Source: Ruminococcus sp. UBA3767
GTDB lineage: Bacteria > Bacillota > Clostridia > Oscillospirales > Ruminococcaceae
Assembly: GCA_002371625.1 (NCBI GenBank)
Contig: DFFV01000010.1
Location: 1-10,047 of the forward strand
Direction: 5' to 3'
Length of the DNA stretch: 10,047 nt
Shown: piece after piece, positions 6,134 through 10,047 of the stretch
Position numbering within the stretch: the stretch's first letter is position 1
How the letters are laid out: each line of letters opens with the position of its first letter
The notes under the pieces: generated by a model
The model's input: the letters and a program-made list of their open reading frames with translations, nothing else
What the model was told of the DNA's origin: nothing
Database searches by the model: none
Made by a program: the position numbers and the translations under genes

Positions 6134-6157
6134 TTTTGAACAATATTTCAATTTATC

Positions 6158-6186
6158 ATTATACTACCAAGCCCCCGTTTTGTCAA
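6158..6186 (-). promoter_or_regulatory. Consensus sigma-A promoter for ilvB
   Basis: On the minus strand TTGACA (6186-6181), exactly 17 bases, then TATAAT (6163-6158): a full consensus match. The predicted start near 6151 gives a leader of about 33 nt. Confidence 0.85.
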
Positions 6187-6216
6187 GCATAAAGGCTTTT
6201 TTTACCGAATTGTCAC

Positions 6217-6245
6217 TTGACAGAAATGTGAGGTTGTTGTATAAT
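6217..6245 (+). promoter_or_regulatory. Consensus sigma-A promoter for the lipoprotein/CBS/carboxypeptidase operon
   Basis: TTGACA (6217-6222), exactly 17 bases, then TATAAT (6240-6245): a full consensus match. The predicted start is near 6252, about 54 nt before ATG 6306. The -35 overlaps the inverted repeat TGTCA-CT-TGACA (6211-6222), a possible operator. Its -35 lies 30 bp from that of the divergent ilvB promoter. Confidence 0.85.
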
Positions 6246-6263
6246 GTTAGCGTATATTGATAT

Positions 6264-6278
6264 GTTCTTTTTAAGAAC
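6264..6278 (+). other. Perfect short hairpin in the leader of the lipoprotein operon
   Basis: GTTCTT, a TTT loop, then AAGAAC form a 6-bp perfect stem about 12 bases into the predicted transcript. It could stabilise the 5' end or be an operator half-site pair. It has no following U-run. Confidence 0.45.
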
Positions 6279-6305
6279 TGCAAATATGTAGGAAAGTGAA
6301 TTGAT

Positions 6306-7220
6306 ATGGATAAGATAAAAAGGTCACTTGTTGTTATAACAGCGCTTTGTATGATGCTCGTTTCGGGCTGTTCAAAAAGCAGCTCCTCGCAGGATGATAC
6401 TTCTTCATCGGCAGCTGAAAGCTCATCTGAGGCAGTCAAGGAAAGCGGCGATCCAAGCGCTGCTGATTCATCCGAAACGCAAAGCCCCAAGCAGGAGGGA
6501 CTCAGCGATAGGATCAAAAAGGCTGCGGCTTTTTTTGACAATGAAGAATACGAGTATGTGTGCAAGGTCAACGGTACAGGCATCGATGCGACGATCACCC
6601 TTGTAAAGAACAAGGGTATGTATCGCCAGACTACCGATTACGGCATCGGTCAGGCTTATGTGATATGCGACGGCTCAAATACCTACTGCTACGATACGCT
6701 GACAAAATGCTTTATAAAAGAGGTAGGCAAGATACAGACCGAGCCTGCGGGCAACATCATCACCGAAACCGTAAAGAACGAGCTTCAGCGCACGAGCACA
6801 CACATAAATGCTCAGGACGCAAAGACCTATGATGCTGAGGAATATACATACACAGGCGGAACATATATTACAGTACTGGACTTTTATTTTGACAAGACCT
6901 CGGGCGACCTGAAAAAATACACTGCGACATACAGTGTTGAGGGCAGGGACGACGATGTTGAAACAAGAGAGATAGTAAAGATGTCCACCAAGGATATCAC
7001 GGCGCTTTCTTTTAAGGAAAGAGCACTGAGGGAGGAGTACGCTGATTACAACTCGCTCACTCAGGACAAACGTGAAGAGCTTTGCAAGAAGATCATGACG
7101 GAAAGAAAGATGACAGATGATGATCTTTACAACGCAGGGCTGACCGTTTACGACCTCAAGAACGTATCTTATGAGAAATTCTTCACAGCGGTCGTGGGCG
7201 CTGCCGCAAAGAAAGCGTGA
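6306..7220 (+). CDS. Lipoprotein of unknown function, first gene of a three-gene operon
   Basis: This 304-residue protein starts with a basic N-terminus (KIKR), a hydrophobic stretch (8-19) and a lipobox VSGC with the lipidated Cys at residue 22, so it should be anchored on the outer face of the cytoplasmic membrane. A Ser/Asp/Glu-rich linker (about 23-62) follows. The mature domain (about 65-240) is rich in alternating Tyr, Thr and charged residues, suggesting a beta-rich fold like LolA/LppX-type or DUF-type lipoproteins, but I cannot assign a family. The C-terminal region (about 233-304) looks alpha-helical, with KERALREEYADYNSL and later Lys/Glu-rich stretches. AGGAAAG lies about 9 bases before ATG 6306. 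The CBS gene follows after 28 bases and the carboxypeptidase after that, so a role at the cell envelope is plausible but only inferred from position. Confidence 0.85.
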   Translation: MDKIKRSLVVITALCMMLVSGCSKSSSSQDDTSSSAAESSSEAVKESGDPSAADSSETQSPKQEGLSDRIKKAAAFFDNEEYEYVCKVNGTGIDATITLVKNKGMYRQTTDYGIGQAYVICDGSNTYCYDTLTKCFIKEVGKIQTEPAGNIITETVKNELQRTSTHINAQDAKTYDAEEYTYTGGTYITVLDFYFDKTSGDLKKYTATYSVEGRDDDVETREIVKMSTKDITALSFKERALREEYADYNSLTQDKREELCKKIMTERKMTDDDLYNAGLTVYDLKNVSYEKFFTAVVGAAAKKA

Positions 7221-7248
7221 GAGCCTTACAAAAAGGGGAAACAAGGTA

Positions 7249-7701
7249 ATGAATATTATACAGCTGCTCCACCCAAAGGCACTTTTAGATTATATCTATG
7301 ATGACTCCACCTGCCGACAGGCACTGGAGATAATGGGGAACCACGGATTTACAGCGATACCTGTTATAGACCACGATGGCAGGTATGTCAAAACGCTCTC
7401 GGAGGGTGACCTGTTGTGGTTTATGGCTGATAACGGCATAAGCTCGAAAAGAGAGCTTGAACAGACTCTTGTAAAAGACCTGAAGCAGAAAAAGAGCGTG
7501 CTGGTCAGACCGGTCAGCGTTACTTCAACGATAGATGATGTGATACTGATGCTGGTCAACCAGAACTTTGTGCCTGTTATTGACGACAGGAAGGTCTTTA
7601 TCGGGATAATCACGAGAAGCGATATTCTTAAATACTGCCACAAGCGGCTGCAGGATACTGCTGTTGATGAGGAGATAGATGCGGTCGCTCAGTGGGAATG
7701 A
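7249..7701 (+). CDS. Stand-alone tandem CBS-domain protein
   Basis: Read from ATG 7249 this is a 150-residue protein made almost entirely of two CBS domains (a Bateman module). CBS1 spans about residues 12-62 with FTAIPVIDHDGRYVKTLSEGDLLWF (34-58); CBS2 spans about 88-133 with FVPVIDDRKVFIGIITRSDILKY (107-129). The G-x-I/L-(T/S)-x-x-D signature is clear in CBS2 (G119 to D125) and looser in CBS1. Such modules bind adenine nucleotides and act as energy or ligand sensors; there is no DNA-binding, transporter or enzyme domain, so the partner is unknown. A longer reading frame from 7171 overlaps the lipoprotein gene and is rejected: AAGG and GGGG purine runs lie just before ATG 7249. The gene starts 28 bases after the lipoprotein stop and ends 26 bases before the carboxypeptidase start. 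Confidence 0.85.
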   Translation: MNIIQLLHPKALLDYIYDDSTCRQALEIMGNHGFTAIPVIDHDGRYVKTLSEGDLLWFMADNGISSKRELEQTLVKDLKQKKSVLVRPVSVTSTIDDVILMLVNQNFVPVIDDRKVFIGIITRSDILKYCHKRLQDTAVDEEIDAVAQWE

Positions 7702-7716
7702 TAAAAGGGAAATAAT

Positions 7717-7726
7717 GAGGAAAGGG
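7717..7726 (+). promoter_or_regulatory. Ribosome binding site deciding between TTG and GTG starts of the carboxypeptidase
   Basis: GAGGAAAGGG lies before two possible non-ATG starts in the same frame. GAGG is 7 bases from TTG 7728, and the GGG at 7724-7726 is 10 bases from GTG 7737. No in-frame ATG fits. The choice changes only three N-terminal residues. Confidence 0.6.
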
Positions 7727-7727
7727 C

Positions 7728-8861
7728 TTGAAAAAAGTGAATAGGACGAATAATAAAGGAAACGCTGCACTGGTGGCGGTGCTGATAATGATAATAATCA
7801 TCGGCATTTCGGCGATAGTTCTGATACTTGTGGGAAGAAACAGCATCGAGGAACCCGGCGAGAATCCGCAGGTGAAAAACACAACGGCAAATGTCGCAAC
7901 TACGCAGCAGACTCAGGCTGTGCCGGAAGAGCCTAAGGAGCTTGACCTTTATCCCAAGCAGGCTTCTGAATTCAAGGAGACCAACATCAAGGACTTTACC
8001 GCAGATGCTTCGATACTTGTTGACTTTGACGATGACACGGTGCTGGCAGGAAAGAATATGGATAAGCGTATTTTCCCCGCATCGCTGACAAAGGTGATGA
8101 CGATACTCGTTGCTGCCGAGAACCTGAAGTCGTACGATGATACATATACCTTCAAGGATTCGGACTTTACAAAGATAAGAGAGGAGAATGCTTCTGTTGC
8201 AGGTTTTAAGCCGGGCGAAAAGGTAACGGCAAAGGATCTGATGTATGCGGCTATCCTACCCAGCGGCGCTGATGCGTGCGTGGGACTTGAGAACCTTGTT
8301 GCAGGAAGCGAAGCTGCTTTTGTTAAGATGATGAACGACAGAGCCAAGGAGCTGGGACTGAAAAACACCAACTTTGTAAACTCCTCGGGACTGCATAACA
8401 AGGATCATTATTCGTCTGTAAACGATATAGCGGTAATTATGAAAGTTGCAAACCACAACATGACCTGCCGCACGGTGATGAGCACTACCGATTATGTTAC
8501 CGCAAAGACTACGCAAAACCCTAACGGCATAAAGCTGCCATGCACACTGACCGGCAGGATAGGCGGTTTCTACATTGATAAGAACGGCAACGGATCAAAC
8601 GATGATCCTGTAAGGATAACCGGCGGAAAGACCGGCTTTACCGATGAGGCAAAGGCGACTATAGCAACGACCGCAAAGGACAGCGACACGGGACATACAT
8701 ACTGCTGCGTTCTTGCCAAGTGTAAGGATGCACTTACATCGGCTTCGGAAACTATGTCGATGTATGAAAAGTATCTGCCCGGAAGCAAGGCAAAGATAGC
8801 AGATGCAACACCTGCGGCTGCTGCGGCAACTACCACTGCGGCAACAACAAAGGCTGCATAA
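7728..8861 (+). CDS. D-alanyl-D-alanine carboxypeptidase (peptidase family S11), N-terminally anchored
   Basis: This protein removes the terminal D-Ala from peptidoglycan stem peptides outside the membrane. It has 377 residues from TTG 7728. A single membrane segment (about 14-36, LVAVLIMIIIIGISAIVLIL) follows a basic, Asn-rich N-terminus, then a Gln/Thr/Pro linker (about 37-75). The S11 catalytic domain (about 80-350) shows SxxK as SLTK (Ser119, Lys122), the second motif as SGA (179-181) where many family members have SGN or SGC, and KTG (301-303) in GGKTGFTDEA. NSSGL (218-222) is also typical. The C-terminal PBP5 beta domain and amphipathic membrane anchor are missing; the protein ends in a low-complexity Ala/Thr tail (about 360-377). 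The start could instead be GTG 7737. It is the last gene of the operon, 26 bases after the CBS gene and just before the terminator at 8887. Confidence 0.92.
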   Translation: MKKVNRTNNKGNAALVAVLIMIIIIGISAIVLILVGRNSIEEPGENPQVKNTTANVATTQQTQAVPEEPKELDLYPKQASEFKETNIKDFTADASILVDFDDDTVLAGKNMDKRIFPASLTKVMTILVAAENLKSYDDTYTFKDSDFTKIREENASVAGFKPGEKVTAKDLMYAAILPSGADACVGLENLVAGSEAAFVKMMNDRAKELGLKNTNFVNSSGLHNKDHYSSVNDIAVIMKVANHNMTCRTVMSTTDYVTAKTTQNPNGIKLPCTLTGRIGGFYIDKNGNGSNDDPVRITGGKTGFTDEAKATIATTAKDSDTGHTYCCVLAKCKDALTSASETMSMYEKYLPGSKAKIADATPAAAAATTTAATTKAA

Positions 8862-8886
8862 TGTATAATTGAACAGGCAATAAATT

Positions 8887-8926
8887 ACGCCGACAGCAGA
8901 ATGATGCTGTCGGCGTGTTTTGTTTG
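8887..8926 (+). terminator. Strong intrinsic terminator between the operon and clpB
   Basis: ACGCCGACAGCA (8887-8898) and TGCTGTCGGCGT (8905-8916) form a perfect 12-bp stem with a 6-base loop, followed by GTTTTGTTTG. On the minus strand the stem is followed by AATTTATT, so it may also end clpB transcription, though less well. Confidence 0.88.
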
Positions 8927-8931
8927 TGCTG

Positions 8932-10047
8932 TTATTCGTTTGCAATTATCTGTGCGGTGAAATCGGTGCCGTCGTAGTCAACCTTGATGAGCGAATCAGG
9001 CTCGATATCCTCGGCGATGATCTTTCGTGCGATAAGTGTCTCTATCCTGCGCTGGATAAACCTTTTGAGCGGCCTTGCACCAAAGCTCTGGTCATAGCCC
9101 TGAGAGATGACCGCTTCCTTGGCTGCCTGTGTTACCTCAACGGAAAGATGCTTGTCTTCAAGGCGCTTGGTGAGCTGAGAAAGCATAAGATCAACTATGC
9201 TGCCTATCTCGGACTTCATCAGCGGTTTATAGTAGATTATCTCGTCAAGTCTGTTGAGGAACTCGGGGCGGAACTGCTGATGCAGCAGGGAATCGACCTG
9301 CTGCCTTGCCTCCTGCGAGATCTCGCCCTGCTCGTTTATGCCTTCAAGTATATACGGCGAGCCGAGGTTTGAGGTGAGGATTATGATAGTGTTTTTAAAA
9401 TCGACTGTTCTGCCCTGAGAATCGGTTATACGTCCGTCATCGAGCACCTGGAGAAGAATGTTGAACACATCGGGGTGTGCTTTTTCTATCTCGTCCAGCA
9501 GTACGACCGAGTAAGGCTTTCTGCGAACGGCTTCGGTAAGCTGTCCGCCCTCCTCATAGCCGACATATCCCGGAGGCGCTCCGATAAGTCTTGAAACGCT
9601 GAATTTTTCCATATACTCGGACATATCTATCCTGACGATATTGTTTTCATCGTCAAACAGTGCCTGGGCAAGAGTTTTTGCAAGCTCCGTTTTGCCCACG
9701 CCCGTAGGGCCTAAGAACAGGAAAGAGCCTATCGGCTGGCTCGGGTTGGCGATGCCTGCCCTTGAACGCAGTATAGCCTGTGAAACAAGCTCAACAGCTT
9801 CGTTCTGCCCGATGACACGCTGATGCAGTATTTCGGGAAGGCGCAGCAGCTTATCCCTTTCGCTTTCAACAAGGCGTGAAATGGGGATACCTGTCCAGCG
9901 GCCGATTATTTTAGCGATCTCCTCCTCGGTGACTTTATCACGCAAAAGGGTGTTCTTTTCGCCCGATTGCTCGGCTTTTGCTTCTTCATCTTTAAGCTGT
10001 GCCTGGAGCTGAGCCATTTTGCCGTATTTAAGCTCTGCGAGCTTGTT
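8932..10047 (-). CDS. clpB: ATP-dependent disaggregase ClpB, C-terminal part, cut by the window edge
   Basis: ClpB is a hexameric AAA+ chaperone that threads aggregated proteins through its pore, working with DnaK in the cytoplasm. The frame is open to the right edge, giving 371 codons, and the first residues (NKLAELKYGK) match the end of the ClpB middle domain. Numbering from the Met at 10017: the M-domain end and linker occupy 1-60 (including IIGRWTGIPISRL at 37-49); AAA-2 has Walker A GPTGVGKT (103-110), pore loop GYVG (150-153), Walker B VVLLDE (171-176), sensor 1 Asn217, Arg fingers near QFRPEFLNR (248-256) and sensor 2 GARPLKR (313-319). The ClpB-type M-domain boundary rules out ClpA, and ClpC is unlikely because the C-terminal ending is short. 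The N-terminal domain, AAA-1 and most of the coiled coil are off the window, as is any CIRCE or CtsR operator. The apparent Met start at 10017 is internal. Confidence 0.95.
   Translation of the reverse strand, partial: NKLAELKYGKMAQLQAQLKDEEAKAEQSGEKNTLLRDKVTEEEIAKIIGRWTGIPISRLVESERDKLLRLPEILHQRVIGQNEAVELVSQAILRSRAGIANPSQPIGSFLFLGPTGVGKTELAKTLAQALFDDENNIVRIDMSEYMEKFSVSRLIGAPPGYVGYEEGGQLTEAVRRKPYSVVLLDEIEKAHPDVFNILLQVLDDGRITDSQGRTVDFKNTIIILTSNLGSPYILEGINEQGEISQEARQQVDSLLHQQFRPEFLNRLDEIIYYKPLMKSEIGSIVDLMLSQLTKRLEDKHLSVEVTQAAKEAVISQGYDQSFGARPLKRFIQRRIETLIARKIIAEDIEPDSLIKVDYDGTDFTAQIIANE

Noticed and set aside
6119..6186. T-box riboswitch or leader peptide attenuator upstream of ilvB
   Set aside because: The promoter sits so close that only about 33 nt of leader exists. 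There is no room for a T-box, and no run of branched-chain codons.
7715..7744. Nine-codon ORF (ATG 7715 to TAG) overlapping the carboxypeptidase start
   Set aside because: It has no convincing ribosome binding site of its own, and its first bases are part of the carboxypeptidase's Shine-Dalgarno region. It is probably chance.
8920..9372. 150-residue open frame on the plus strand opposite clpB
   Set aside because: It is antisense to conserved ClpB sequence, and its start overlaps the T-run of the terminator. It shows no protein family features.

Overview
The window looks like core chromosome of a gut Clostridia bacterium, most likely Ruminococcus-like (Oscillospiraceae). The grounds are the style of the IlvB, AI-2E, AEC and S11 peptidase proteins, moderate GC, strong Gram-positive ribosome binding sites, near-consensus sigma-A promoters and a type A-like RNase P RNA. 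The genus is inferred from overall impression, not from a search. I see no transposase, integrase, phage, CRISPR or tRNA gene.

Layout, left to right. The left edge holds the 5' end of the RNase P RNA gene (rnpB, minus strand, running off the window), directly behind a YegS/BmrU-type lipid kinase gene on the same strand. A divergent control region (about 1077-1313) separates the kinase from a rightward pair: a COG2426 small membrane protein (GTG start at 1314) and an AEC-family permease. A 309-bp gap between convergent genes (2754-3062) holds a self-contained minus-strand transcription unit: a perfect-spacing TTGACA/TATACT promoter, about 146 nt of transcript and a hairpin followed by a U-run. 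This is the best candidate for something undescribed here. Next, on the minus strand, come an AI-2E family membrane protein with an acidic repeat tail and, upstream of it, ilvB (acetolactate synthase large subunit) with no ilvN beside it.

From 6164 to 6245 two consensus promoters stand back to back. One serves ilvB leftward. The other serves a rightward three-gene operon: a lipoprotein of unknown function, a stand-alone tandem-CBS protein, and an N-terminally anchored D-Ala-D-Ala carboxypeptidase (S11) with a TTG or GTG start. A strong 12-bp hairpin terminator (8887-8926) closes the operon. The minus-strand clpB gene converges on it and runs off the right edge; its C-terminal AAA+ half is visible.

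The genes cover housekeeping (RNA processing, branched-chain amino acid synthesis, protein disaggregation, cell-wall trimming) and membrane transport. No single pathway joins them. The only clear functional grouping is the envelope-facing lipoprotein/CBS/carboxypeptidase operon.
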